A DNA stretch of 45,388 nt from contig CALFWR010000099.1 of the NCBI GenBank assembly GCA_937928555.1, forward strand, positions 1-45,388. Reading direction: 5' to 3'. Positions 1 through 8,871 of the stretch are shown one piece after another (the first letter of the stretch is position 1; each line of letters starts with the position of its first letter). The translations under genes were made by a program, and so were the position numbers. The notes beneath the pieces were generated by a model. That model did not search any database. It was not told the DNA's origin and was given only the letters and a program-made list of their open reading frames with translations. Origin of the DNA: an uncultured Pirellulaceae bacterium. Lineage in GTDB: Bacteria; Planctomycetota; Planctomycetia; Pirellulales; Pirellulaceae.

Positions 1-308
1 ATGCCAAGCAACATGTGCAATACACACATGAGATGACATACACTACAGGAAGACCGTGGGATAACGTTCAGATGTATGCAAAGTGTAACAAACAGCGGAT
101 CTTGAACATGAACTCCCAAGCAAACATTCGTCGTAGGTATAAGTATCTGTAAAGGATACTTGAGAGCTGTTAACAAAGAGGCCCGGGCAAGAAAGAGGCT
201 AAGGTCCCGCTGAGGTCTCCTCCGGACTTCTCCCGGGATCTCAACCTAGCGAGCTGCCTTTATTAGAATAGCTAGCGGTCGGAAGCGAAAGACGGAGCTT
301 CGACGACG
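1..308. other. Unassigned left edge of the window
   Basis: Apart from the short open frame at 3-161, I see no gene, tRNA or rRNA signature in these 308 bases. The stretch around 180-300 is GC-rich with short complementary patches and could be a structured end of a mobile element. I found no group II intron domain V or other named RNA motif. Confidence 0.4.
3..161 (+). CDS. Possible 3' end of an unidentified reading frame cut by the window edge
   Basis: One frame is open from the window edge to a TAA at 159-161 (52 codons). It reads as a basic, aromatic peptide whose last residues are RRRYKYL. I recognise no family. The frame may be chance, but it lies beside insertion-sequence debris, so it could be the tail of a mobile-element protein. 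The left neighbour would decide. Low confidence. Confidence 0.2.
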
Positions 309-860
309 CTACGTGGAATCATCCCGAGCCTGTCGGGTATAATTCAATCCTGCCCAATTCACCACCTGATCAGGCAGATGCAGGTGCGCTCCAGATAGTA
401 GCAACCGCGTTATCGCGGGCAATAAGGAACTCACGATAGCCAGTTCCGACTGGAGCCTCAAGGCTTGTAAAATGGAGATGGCAGAGCAAAAGGGGGCCAG
501 CGCGGCAGCCCAAAAGGGTTGAAATGGCAGTCTAAAAGGGAGCCACTTTTTTTCTTTGGGTTTCTTTAGTTTCGATTTGTTTTGAGATTGACTATTTTTT
601 GCTTTTCGAACTTCTGCTCTGCTCTCGCCTTCGATATTGAGGATCTCGACGCGATGCGTCAGCCGATCTATCAATGCGCCCGTCATACGCTGGTCGCCAG
701 CGAATGTCTTGGGCCACTGTGCGAATGGTAAATTCGTCGTCACGATGACACTGACTTGTTCATAGCAAAGACTAAAAAATCCGAAGAGACTTTCTGCTCC
801 AAGCTGATCAATCGGTAAGTACCCTAGCTCATCAATCACCACGAGTTCCAGTTTGCGCAA
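309..860 (-). pseudogene. istB: IstB-like ATPase of an IS21-family element, 5'-truncated remnant
   Basis: The N-terminal part of the frame, LVVIDELGYLPIDQLGAE, is the Walker B region of IstB helper ATPases. It is followed by the sensor-like VTTNLPFAQWP and the typical IstB ending LIDRLTHRVEILNIEGES. IstB normally has about 250 residues and helps the IstA transposase choose targets. Here everything before Walker B, including the P-loop, is missing, and the frame opens only at a TTG. Homology breaks at about position 862. After roughly residue 95 the frame runs through the end repeats of the element and is no longer IstB-like. No istA gene lies in the window. This is a dead 3' remnant; the conserved part covers about 575-860. 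Confidence 0.8.
480..545 (-). repeat. Tandem end repeats of the IS21-type element
   Basis: Three copies of a motif of the form GGCAGNCYAAAAGGG follow in one orientation: 480-498, 504-518 and 526-545 (the last ends AGCCA). They lie directly beyond the 3' end of istB homology. IS21-family elements commonly carry multiple short repeats at their ends where IstA binds, and the position and spacing fit this. The assignment rests on that analogy. Confidence 0.6.
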
Positions 861-1025
861 GGAAGTTCTGCGAAAACGATTCGTTTTTATTCGCGGACCA
901 CTTTGCGAATCGATGCTGCCCAGATCGTTATCTTGCGGCCATCTGTGATGGCGTCCAAGGGTTTTTGTTTGGGCGATGGGTGGAAGCAGGTTCAGGCAAA
1001 GAATGGAAGTTTGTTCTTCACCTCA
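861..1025. other. Degenerate sequence between the istB remnant and element copy 1
   Basis: No intact gene. On the minus strand a short frame of about 34 codons ends at the TAA near 881-883, with LDAITDGRKITIWAASIRK near its end. It has no start codon after the preceding stop and I do not recognise it. It may be the tail of a gene broken by the IS21 insertion. Confidence 0.3.
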
Positions 1026-1217
1026 GGCTATTCACGAGGCGTGGGCGTCAGAATCAGTTGAGACAGTGATCCGCGACTCTGATACGGTGAAACGAACGCT
1101 GTGGTTTTCATCTACCGGATGATTCGCAAGTCTTGACGAAATTCAGCTATTCAGCTTTTCCCCTTGCTCCAGTTTGCCAGACTTGGAACCAACGCCCGTG
1201 GTCGTGAATAATCCGGG
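1026..1217 (+). mobile_element. Short inverted-repeat element, copy 1 (type A core)
   Basis: The right end reads CGTGAATAATCCGGG. The left end has decayed to GGCTATTCACGAGGCGTGGG. The interior matches the other type A copies (CTGTGGTTTTCATCTACCGG, then a TTGCTCC...TGCCAGAC stretch). It is non-coding. CTCA occurs at both borders, a possible weak target duplication. '+' here means the end with GAGGCGTGGG comes first. Confidence 0.8.
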
Positions 1218-1317
1218 CTCACTTTTCACAAGTCCAACGGTGGCAAGGAGTCAATGTGCTGAGCGCGAGTGGTGCTCGGCGGACCAAAGCCGGGACGACG
1301 AACAAGCAATCGGCGGC

Positions 1318-2346
1318 TTATTGGCAGCCCTGTGGCAGGTCGCAGCCCTGGGTGCCGGGCGCGCAGCGGGGGCAATGATCGTTGCGGAATGGTCGCAGCG
1401 TTTGGCGGAGGTCTTCCATGAAAGACAGCGAGGGAACGTAAACGCGGTCGCCGGGAAGCAGTTGGTAGTTCGTCGATGCGTCGCCAAGTTGCACGATCTG
1501 GTCGTAGCAGACTTTCATGACCGTCTTGCAGTCGCCACAGTTGGAAGGTCGACTGACGATGATCGCATGATGGTTTGCCTTTGTGCCAATCCCGCCGGCT
1601 TCGATGATCGCGTCGAGCACCGTTTCATTGCCCTGGTAGACAAACGATCCCGGTGAATTGACTTCGCCTAGGACGTAGATCTTTTTGCTGTCCCAGTTCG
1701 TCAGTCGCACGCTGATACGATTTTGACGAAGCTGGGTCTCGCGATCGTCATCGAAGGCTCGGCGGGCCTGGCGAGCTTGAGCGCGGTCGCGGGCCTGCTG
1801 GTCCTGCAAAACGTCTTTGTCCTGTTCATCGTCAGTCGGGCCATCAAGGACAAGTTCGTCGCTGTCCTGTTGCTCGGTGCGTTGTTGCTGAAGTGCGAAT
1901 TCGGTTTCAAGCCGTGATGAGATCGAAGAATCGATCAGGCTTTGAATCTCCAGTTGGAGTTGTTCGACCGACTTTCCCGCAGCGAAGAACGGCCCGAACT
2001 CACCCAGCGAAATTCTGCCATCGGGTTTGACGGTTTGGTCTCCTGGCAGGCGGATCGTCGCGTCGAAGCTGACCGGTTCGACGGAAACGGTGTCTCCAAC
2101 ATCGACCGCCAGCGAATCCAGCGTCGCCAGTTGTAGTTCTTTCGAGGTCAGCACCGCCTGGCTGGGGGCCTCGCTGATTTTTTTGGCGGAACTGAGAAGT
2201 TTGTTGGACGAATTTCCGACCGGAATTCCCAGCGAAGAAAGAGACGAGCAGCCGCAGATGGCAAGCAAAAGCAAGCCGCCGCAGATCGCCGGAATCAGGC
2301 GGCCAGTCATCGGGTTCAGGTTCAGGTTGTTCGCTGAGCAATTCAT
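1318..2346 (-). CDS. Polysaccharide biosynthesis/export lipoprotein (Wza-like, Poly_export + SLBB)
   Basis: This 342-aa protein belongs to the outer-membrane polysaccharide export family that forms the exit channel for capsule or exopolysaccharide. The N-terminus is a lipoprotein signal: a hydrophobic stretch at about 17-32 and a lipobox-like ICG-C with Cys33. A Poly_export region follows (about 75-140, with DVGDTVSVEP and PDGRISLGEFG). Then comes a Gln/Asp/Arg-rich insert (about 150-205) and an SLBB-like domain (about 212-308, with KIYVLGEVNSPGSFVYQGN and LLPGDRVYVPS). The insert is longer than I would expect and looks disordered. The gene lies 42 bp downstream of the AsmA-like gene on the same strand and is probably co-transcribed. 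No Wzc-type kinase or glycosyltransferase is nearby. An ATG at residue 13 is an alternative start. Confidence 0.85.
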   Translation of the reverse strand: MNCSANNLNLNPMTGRLIPAICGGLLLLAICGCSSLSSLGIPVGNSSNKLLSSAKKISEAPSQAVLTSKELQLATLDSLAVDVGDTVSVEPVSFDATIRLPGDQTVKPDGRISLGEFGPFFAAGKSVEQLQLEIQSLIDSSISSRLETEFALQQQRTEQQDSDELVLDGPTDDEQDKDVLQDQQARDRAQARQARRAFDDDRETQLRQNRISVRLTNWDSKKIYVLGEVNSPGSFVYQGNETVLDAIIEAGGIGTKANHHAIIVSRPSNCGDCKTVMKVCYDQIVQLGDASTNYQLLPGDRVYVPSLSFMEDLRQTLRPFRNDHCPRCAPGTQGCDLPQGCQ

Positions 2347-2388
2347 ACCTACGGTGAATCGGTAAAATCACGTGGGGCGAATCAACGT

Positions 2389-5300
2389 TTAGTTTCGGAT
2401 ATTTGCGTTTGGCAAAATTTGACTTCCACGTAAGAACTGTCGGATAAGTTCTTCTCGCAGTTGTTTTTCCGGGTCCAAGCGGATTCTGGGGTTGTTTGCG
2501 GCCCCTTCAATGCGAAGAAACAGAATTCGCTCCGAGAGAAACTCTGCGGCTTGGGCAAAAAATGCGGCTCCGCTTCCCTGGAACCTCGCCAGCGGCGAGC
2601 CCGCGATTTCGTCAAGAAGCGTTGGCTGATCGAGTCGCTCGACGCGGGCGGCAAGGCCCAGATTGAGTTTTCCGTCGAGCGTCGCGCTGCCATCAATCGC
2701 GACGGTTGCGAGGGAGTTACGGAGTTGGAAGTTCCGCACTTCGACGTTGCCCTTTTGCAGGCCAAGTTCGATTTGGTCGGAGTTGAATCGCCGGGACTGC
2801 AGGCTGGGCGTGTTGATAAGCCGGGCGGTCTGATTGAGTAACGGTATTTCAAAGGCGCTGGAATTTTCCAGATTGCCTTTGAAGCTACCGGTAAGGTCGT
2901 TGGGGACCGCGAGGTTGCGGCTTTTGAGCTGCAGGGTGCCGTTGAGCTTTCCAGTTCCTGCGACGTTGAAACCGGTCAGCGAACGAATCATCGAATCAGA
3001 ATCCAGATTCGAGAATTGCAGGTTGGATTTGAATTTCAGGGAGTTGCCCACGGTAAGTTCGGCAGATCCGTTGACGTTGCCACGGAACAGTCGAAATCGA
3101 TTGCGAGGCATTTGGATGCGTCCTGTTTGCTGTTTTGGCTGAATCGCAAACCGGAGGGGGACTTTCATTTTTTGGTCAGCGACGCCAAACAATCCTGCGC
3201 GTGAGATTTCGAGGACGCCCCGCCCTGCGATTTCAGATCCGGTCCGGCCTGAAAATCTTGCGCTCAACAGACCTTCGGCTTCGACGGGATCGTCTATCAG
3301 AATTTCAAGCATCCTTTTGAGGCTGAAACGGCGGATGTTCAGCTCAAAGTTTCCCGGGGCAGAAGCCAACAGTGGAAAGTTGGCTCGGCCCGAGATTTCG
3401 CCCTGCTGTAGTTCGGCGGTGAAGTTGTTCAACGTCAACTGTTGGTTTCGAATCAACAGGTCCGAAGAAAGCCTGCGGCTAACCCGTTTGCCGTTCCATT
3501 TGGCTTCATCGAGTCGAACGCGGCCGGAGACTTCGGGAAATCCCGAAAGAGAGATTTTGCTTTTCGCGTTCAGGGAAATTTTGCCTGAGATCGCGCGGAA
3601 AAGCGGTTTGGATTGAGGCAGCAGAGCGTTCGCGGCGCGGCGGGCTTGGGCGTTGGTCAGTTGGATGTTCAAAGGGAAGCCGTTCCCATTGGTGACGGCC
3701 GAGTCAAAGTCATCGACCTTGCCCGAGCAGGTCAGGTTTCCGTCGAAAAGTCGGCCCGTTAGCTCGTATCCCAGTTTTGTTTGGTCGCCCACCGGTTCAA
3801 GGGAGATCGCAGCGCCCAGGTCGGAGATCAGGTCGTTGCCGACGTTGATTCGGGGACTGCTGGCGAGGAAGTTGACTTTGGGGTTGGCGGTTGCCAAAGC
3901 GGAAATGTTCGTCGTCCCGCTTAGCTCGCCATCGATACGGATGTCGGTGCCCAGGAATGTTGCCAGCTGTTTGCCTTCAATGGACTCAAATTCCACCGCA
4001 AGGGCGTCGATGGCTCCGGCACCTCGCCGAACGGACGCTTGTCCGCCGAGAACCTTCATGTCGACCACGAGCGATTCGGGATTCTGGTTGTCGAAATCCC
4101 ATTTAACGGTTGCCGGAGGTACTTTCCTGCCGGAGAAATATCCGTTCAAAGCTGCCTTGCCAGTGGTCCGCATGGAAAACGGATTGCTTCCGCCGCTTGC
4201 CTGTAGATTGACGGACAATTTCGAACCTGAAAGTCGTGAGTCGTCGACGATGTCGCTGACGTTGATGGCTTTTTCGTCCAGCGATGCGCTGAATTGGAAT
4301 CTTTTGTCGGACGAGAATTTTGCTTTCAGGCTTTTGAGCGTTTCACTGGTAATTTCGGTGGCGGTTTCGGTTGACGCAAACGCCAGTTTAACCGGTTTGA
4401 GTTTGTACTGGCCAATTTTCAGGCCGTCGATCGTTGAATCTCCTTTGGCTTGAAGCGATCCATCGCGGGAGACGATATTCAGGCGACCGGATGTTGACGA
4501 ACCGGGGGCGATCGTGCCCAGCGATGATGGTAAAGCCGAGCTTGCAAGTGACAGTGGAACCTGATTCCAGTTGGCAGTCATGTTTCCCTCTGCACCGGGA
4601 ACCGGCCAACGGCCCTGAAGGTCAATGGTAAGCCCGTTGTCTCCTTGGGCACTGATCTGCTCCAGCCATGACTTGGGGCCGGTGACGCCACGAACTGCCA
4701 CTTTGGTGAATTCAGTGCCGTTGATGACAAGGTCATTGGACGTTGCGAGGACGTTGAATTCGTCCTGAATTTCAGGATGGCGGGCCAGTTCAATGTCGAT
4801 TTTGCCGTCCAAGGTCGCCGCGTCGGTTGGGCCAAAGGCAAGATTGCTCAGCCAGGGGGCAGGAATGTCCCGGGCGCTGAATGTTCCATCGATCAGCTTT
4901 CGGCTTTCGAGGTCAAACGCAAGGTGGCCTTCTGTTTTGCCAAAAGTGTTTAGCGTCCCGACAATGTCGTCCAGGCGGAAGATGCCCTGTTTGATCGAAA
5001 ACTGGCCGACAAGGTCGTGGAAGTCTGCTTTTTTTTCCAGCAGCGTCGTGTCGGTGAGTTTGCCGTTGACCTGCCATGAGTCGGTCGGCCTTTCGCCGTA
5101 GGCTGGAATGCGAATGGTTGACTGAAAGTTCAGCTTTCCCGCGAGGCTGGAGTTGGCGATTTTTTCGATTTGATCCTGGAAACGAAAGCCAACGTTGGCG
5201 TTGGTGAGTTGCTTGGCGAGACACAAAGCGGCGGGACGCGGAGCGATCCCGTAACCGATCGCTTCGATCAGACCGGTGGCGTCTTTGGTGCGGAGTTGGC

Positions 5301-6873
5301 TCGCGATGGGCCATTGGATCTTCAGTTCGGCGTGCGGGTCGCGTTTCGAGTTGTCCCAGGTTTCGAAGTGGATGTCGATGGGATCAAAGCACAGATAGCC
5401 ATCGCGCAGGAAGGCTTTGATGTCGGTTTGGGCCAGCGGAAGCGCCGAAACGCTGCCAGCATCGCAGGTCGCGTCAACGTTCAGAGTCCACGTTCGCATG
5501 TCCCCGGCGGTATCGAGCGGAACGATTACCAGTGTGTCACCCGAACCCGCAACATCGATTTCGAATTGCCGGTCAATCTCCATCAGGTTGAATGTTTTGA
5601 GAATGTTGTCGGCCGGTTCATTTTCGGCAACCGCGTTGACGGTAACGGCGCCCTGGAGTGTTTTCTTTTTGCCGCGTGAATCAAGTTCAAGGGGTTGGAT
5701 CTGGACGTCGATGTTGCCTGTTTTCGCGTTGATTTTTCCGTAGCCGCCATTGACGGTGTCGCCGTTTGCAGAGAGTCGCAGCGTGGTTCCGGATTGGTCA
5801 TCGATGACAACAGAACCGTTGGCCTTTCCGGTGGCGTTGCCGAATACGGGATCCGGTATCCCGGGGACCAGTCGGCGAAGATAAATCACATCGACGTCCT
5901 CAAACGTTCCTTCGAATTTGGAAATGCAGGGAAGCCCGCGGATGGTTGTGCTCCCGCTGGCGATCACCCGGTCGGCGTTTTCGAAGCCGGCAAGAATTTT
6001 TCGGTATTTTACGACGCCATTTTCAACCAGAACGTCGGCGCTGCGAATGTTGATCGGCAGGTTGTACTTGTGAATCCGAAGTTTGGCCTGGTTGGATGTG
6101 ATAGCAAAGGAGTAGTCAGTGTTGAAATCGGAGTCGAGTTTGAAATTGCCTTTCACGTTAAAGGTTCCATCGGCGCCCAGGTGTTTGCCGATCGATGCCG
6201 GAACGTAGGGCCAGTTCTGCCATTGTCCGTCAACCGGTTGGAGCGAGTTGGCGTTGGCGTCGAACGTCAGACTGCCGTCGCTGGAAAGCGTGCCGATGAC
6301 TTGCAGGGAACCGCTCGCGACCTGGTTGCAACGAATCTGAAACTCTGTGGCCGAGTCGGGATTTTTTTCTGCGGAAACGGAAATGTGGTCCAGTCGCAAT
6401 TCAGAGTCGCTGTCGGAAAGGATGACAGAGGCATCGTTGGCGATCAGTTTTTCGAATGGCAGTTTGAAACCGGCCAGCGAAAGGGGCATCGTTGGCGTTG
6501 ACGGGAGTTTGTCTTTGTCGATGCGAACTTCGGCTGTTGTGATTTCAATTGCCTGGAAGTTCGTGTCTCCCATGACAAGTTTTGTGATGGGCTGTCGGGC
6601 AAAGATTTGTTTGATCCGCAACCCGGTTCCTTTTCCTGATGCGGACACGTCGGAGATTTGAATGCCTTGGGTGCCCAGCGAAACGGAGCCAACATCGGCG
6701 GTGGGAAAGCCCGCTGACTGCAGTTGGCCGATGATGCGGTTGTGGGCAACAGATTCGATGACGAACCTGGCGACCCACAGTGAGAGTGCCACCAGTACAA
6801 GCAATACCATGACCCGGCGAAGTTTCTTTCGCGGCGACGATGGCGTGCCTGATTTGGCCGGTTCGTTTGTCAT
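2389..6873 (-). CDS. Large AsmA/YhdP-like membrane-anchored protein
   Basis: This is a 1494-aa protein if it starts at the ATG at 6871-6873; the open frame extends further upstream but there runs through the oxidoreductase gene. It has a basic cytoplasmic leader (PRKKLRR), one membrane segment at about residues 20-40, then a very long beta-rich region of repeated 'LxGxxxFxxxxxxxDG' character. The C-terminal part (about 1150-1480) has the AsmA/YhdP look: FKGNLENSSAFEIPLLNQ, LRNSLATVAIDGSATLDG, and a final basic tail. AsmA-family proteins span the periplasm and are implicated in lipid transport between membranes. The protein probably sits in the inner membrane with its bulk in the periplasm. 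Neighbours are an oxidoreductase upstream and an export lipoprotein downstream. A strong hairpin occupies the leader just before the start. Confidence 0.75.
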   Translation of the reverse strand: MTNEPAKSGTPSSPRKKLRRVMVLLVLVALSLWVARFVIESVAHNRIIGQLQSAGFPTADVGSVSLGTQGIQISDVSASGKGTGLRIKQIFARQPITKLVMGDTNFQAIEITTAEVRIDKDKLPSTPTMPLSLAGFKLPFEKLIANDASVILSDSDSELRLDHISVSAEKNPDSATEFQIRCNQVASGSLQVIGTLSSDGSLTFDANANSLQPVDGQWQNWPYVPASIGKHLGADGTFNVKGNFKLDSDFNTDYSFAITSNQAKLRIHKYNLPINIRSADVLVENGVVKYRKILAGFENADRVIASGSTTIRGLPCISKFEGTFEDVDVIYLRRLVPGIPDPVFGNATGKANGSVVIDDQSGTTLRLSANGDTVNGGYGKINAKTGNIDVQIQPLELDSRGKKKTLQGAVTVNAVAENEPADNILKTFNLMEIDRQFEIDVAGSGDTLVIVPLDTAGDMRTWTLNVDATCDAGSVSALPLAQTDIKAFLRDGYLCFDPIDIHFETWDNSKRDPHAELKIQWPIASQLRTKDATGLIEAIGYGIAPRPAALCLAKQLTNANVGFRFQDQIEKIANSSLAGKLNFQSTIRIPAYGERPTDSWQVNGKLTDTTLLEKKADFHDLVGQFSIKQGIFRLDDIVGTLNTFGKTEGHLAFDLESRKLIDGTFSARDIPAPWLSNLAFGPTDAATLDGKIDIELARHPEIQDEFNVLATSNDLVINGTEFTKVAVRGVTGPKSWLEQISAQGDNGLTIDLQGRWPVPGAEGNMTANWNQVPLSLASSALPSSLGTIAPGSSTSGRLNIVSRDGSLQAKGDSTIDGLKIGQYKLKPVKLAFASTETATEITSETLKSLKAKFSSDKRFQFSASLDEKAINVSDIVDDSRLSGSKLSVNLQASGGSNPFSMRTTGKAALNGYFSGRKVPPATVKWDFDNQNPESLVVDMKVLGGQASVRRGAGAIDALAVEFESIEGKQLATFLGTDIRIDGELSGTTNISALATANPKVNFLASSPRINVGNDLISDLGAAISLEPVGDQTKLGYELTGRLFDGNLTCSGKVDDFDSAVTNGNGFPLNIQLTNAQARRAANALLPQSKPLFRAISGKISLNAKSKISLSGFPEVSGRVRLDEAKWNGKRVSRRLSSDLLIRNQQLTLNNFTAELQQGEISGRANFPLLASAPGNFELNIRRFSLKRMLEILIDDPVEAEGLLSARFSGRTGSEIAGRGVLEISRAGLFGVADQKMKVPLRFAIQPKQQTGRIQMPRNRFRLFRGNVNGSAELTVGNSLKFKSNLQFSNLDSDSMIRSLTGFNVAGTGKLNGTLQLKSRNLAVPNDLTGSFKGNLENSSAFEIPLLNQTARLINTPSLQSRRFNSDQIELGLQKGNVEVRNFQLRNSLATVAIDGSATLDGKLNLGLAARVERLDQPTLLDEIAGSPLARFQGSGAAFFAQAAEFLSERILFLRIEGAANNPRIRLDPEKQLREELIRQFLRGSQILPNANIRN

Positions 6874-6882
6874 GGCAAAGAA

Positions 6883-6912
6883 AAACGGTGTCTGGAAAAC
6901 CGGACACCGTTT
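6883..6912 (-). terminator. Hairpin with T-run after the oxidoreductase gene
   Basis: AAACGGTGTC (6883-6892) pairs perfectly with GACACCGTTT (6903-6912). The stem extends inward through a G-T pair and two G-C pairs to an AAAA loop. On the minus strand the hairpin is followed by TTTTTCTTT, the form of an intrinsic terminator. It ends only about 10 bp before the ATG of the AsmA-like gene, so it may terminate or attenuate read-through, or hide the ribosome site. No Shine-Dalgarno motif is visible there. Confidence 0.7.
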
Positions 6913-6959
6913 GGATGGGATTTGCGGGGAGGGTAATTTTGGCAGGAAGTTGTGGCTTG

Positions 6960-8804
6960 TTATGCCATGCCAAGGTTTTTCTTTTCGGCCGCAAACATCC
7001 GTTTGGTGTCTTCGATGGAAGTGGCTTCCGGGACGGCGTCGGAGTTGGGGTCGAACCACTCTGGTTGGAACTGAATGAACCCGTGACCGCCTCTCTTTTG
7101 TGAATTTTTGATGGCCTGTCGTGCCGTCAGGGCAACGCAAGCATCGGCAAGAGCGACCTCTCCGTTGCAACGCGGTTGGTTGCCGTAGTCGCCGGTGCTG
7201 ATGCAAAACGCCCAGTGCTCGATCTCTTCCTTGTAGCCGCGACTGACGTAGCCGGGGCCCTGAGCGTTCTTTGCCGGGGCGGCATCGCCGGAAGTGGTTG
7301 TGTCGAGCACCACGGCGCCCCCTTTTTGTTTTTTGACTCGCGTTTTGTAGTTCGCGCCAGCGGTGGGGTAGACGAGGACTTCTTTTTCGCGGTCAAGGAT
7401 CATGGTTCCTTTGGTGCCAAGGACGACTTCGCCGTAACCGCCGTAACCGTTGCCGTTGATCGACGAGTAGGAAACGACGACTTTTTTGTTGTCGTCATTT
7501 TCATGGGAAGGAACGCCGCTTCCTTTTCCTTCTTTTTCTTGCCAGCCGTAGTTGTTGATCTGGTCGTAGTAGCCGACGTCGAAGTCGTATTCGTATCCTT
7601 GGCCAGGATACTCGAACATGCAATAGACGTGGTCCGCGGCGTCGCGATCCATCGGTGCGGTGTGTCGACCGCCGACTGCGTGAACGGTCAGAGGGTGGAC
7701 GTGTTTGCCTTTTTCCTGAGACAATGCGGCGATGAAGATACTGGCCGCGTCAAGCTGGTGGCTTCCCAGTTCCGCCATCAATCCGCCGCCGGTACGATCC
7801 CAAAGCCTCCAGCGAATCAGCTCCTCCATGGCGGAGCGTGTGCGGTCACCGTAGACCTGATCGTCGTCAACGTAGCCGTACCTTTTTGCATCGACATGCT
7901 GGTCTGCGTTGAGCTGAGTCCATTGGGCCACTTTTTTGGCCAGCTTTTTGCGTTCGCCCGGACTGGTGTAGGGATCTTTGTAGGCTTTGGTGAGCTTGTC
8001 CAGGTCTTTGGCGATGCGGTCAATGGACTTGCCATCAACGGTCATTTCGCCACCGGGGATTGGAAGCGACCATGAGTCGCGCCCTGGTACGTTGCCGCGG
8101 TGCCACTGGGCGCGGATCGAGTGAATTTCGCCAAGCAAGCCCCAGCGGATCAGATTCACAGCGTTGTCGTAAAGGATGCTGTAGTGTCGCTGGTGTCCGA
8201 CTGAAAGGAATTTGGATTCTTCGTGGGCGACGCGGGTCATTAACTTGCACTGGGCGACGTTGTGGGCCATCAGTTTTTCGCACAGGACGTGCTTGCCGGC
8301 TTGCATCGCGGCGATGGCGATGGGCGCGTGCAGAAACAGGGGCGTGGCGATGATCACGGCGTCGATGTTCGGGTCCGCGATGGCTTTTTGCCAGTCCTTG
8401 TAAACGGCGACGTTTTGGCGGGCTTCTTCTTCGGTTTTCCAACCGTAAACGTCCATCAGGCCTTTGCGAACGCGTTTTGCATTGTCCGATGACCAGTCGC
8501 CGTGAAAAGCACGGTGGATCGACGAGGGTCGCATGTCGCAGATGGATTTCACTTCGACGAAATCAGGGTTGATGGCGCCGATGAGAACATTGCCTTCGTC
8601 GCCGGTTCCGATCACGCAGACACGAACCGGGTTGGCGGGACGTTGGTAGCCAAAGTACATCGCTCCGGCGCCGATTGATGCTGCACCACCCATGGCGGTG
8701 ACGTTGCGCATGAATTCGCGACGGTTCTGTTGGTCATACGCGGACATGGACGAAAAATAGTTGGCCTGTCCGTTTTCACGTTGTTCGGGAGTCAAAGTGT
8801 TCAT
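6960..8804 (-). CDS. Gfo/Idh/MocA-family oxidoreductase with twin-arginine signal
   Basis: A 614-aa protein starting at the ATG at 8802-8804. Residues near 30 carry a twin-arginine motif (RREFMRNV) followed by a hydrophobic Ala/Gly segment, so export by Tat is likely. A Rossmann nucleotide-binding loop follows (VCVIGTGDEGN). Next come the family motif ATPLFLHAPIAIAAMQ and the catalytic-region signature HVLCEKLM. The C-terminal domain includes GGGLMAELGSHQLDAASIF. Exported members of this family are abundant in Planctomycetes and usually act on sugars or sugar derivatives with NAD(P) bound during folding; the substrate here is unknown. The gene is 67 bp downstream of the DoxX gene and ends in a hairpin terminator. 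The upstream extension of the frame overlaps the DoxX gene and is not used. Confidence 0.88.
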   Translation of the reverse strand: MNTLTPEQRENGQANYFSSMSAYDQQNRREFMRNVTAMGGAASIGAGAMYFGYQRPANPVRVCVIGTGDEGNVLIGAINPDFVEVKSICDMRPSSIHRAFHGDWSSDNAKRVRKGLMDVYGWKTEEEARQNVAVYKDWQKAIADPNIDAVIIATPLFLHAPIAIAAMQAGKHVLCEKLMAHNVAQCKLMTRVAHEESKFLSVGHQRHYSILYDNAVNLIRWGLLGEIHSIRAQWHRGNVPGRDSWSLPIPGGEMTVDGKSIDRIAKDLDKLTKAYKDPYTSPGERKKLAKKVAQWTQLNADQHVDAKRYGYVDDDQVYGDRTRSAMEELIRWRLWDRTGGGLMAELGSHQLDAASIFIAALSQEKGKHVHPLTVHAVGGRHTAPMDRDAADHVYCMFEYPGQGYEYDFDVGYYDQINNYGWQEKEGKGSGVPSHENDDNKKVVVSYSSINGNGYGGYGEVVLGTKGTMILDREKEVLVYPTAGANYKTRVKKQKGGAVVLDTTTSGDAAPAKNAQGPGYVSRGYKEEIEHWAFCISTGDYGNQPRCNGEVALADACVALTARQAIKNSQKRGGHGFIQFQPEWFDPNSDAVPEATSIEDTKRMFAAEKKNLGMA

Positions 8805-8871
8805 GATGGGATCCTTTGCGAATCTTTTGGAGTCAGCAATTGGTGTTTGTTTTTGGTGCCGCTTGTTGGGA

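Noticed and set aside
1..308. Group II intron or other structured RNA
   Set aside because: The GC-rich patches looked suggestive, but no domain V motif or known boundary sequence is present.
1174..1656. 160-codon plus-strand frame
   Set aside because: It runs antisense through the export lipoprotein gene and through element copy 1; no family likeness or ribosome site.
2389..7206. Longer 1605-aa version of the AsmA-like protein
   Set aside because: The extra N-terminal residues are read antiparallel to nothing but in a wrong frame of the oxidoreductase gene and across its terminator; the ATG at 6873 gives a sensible basic leader plus membrane helix.
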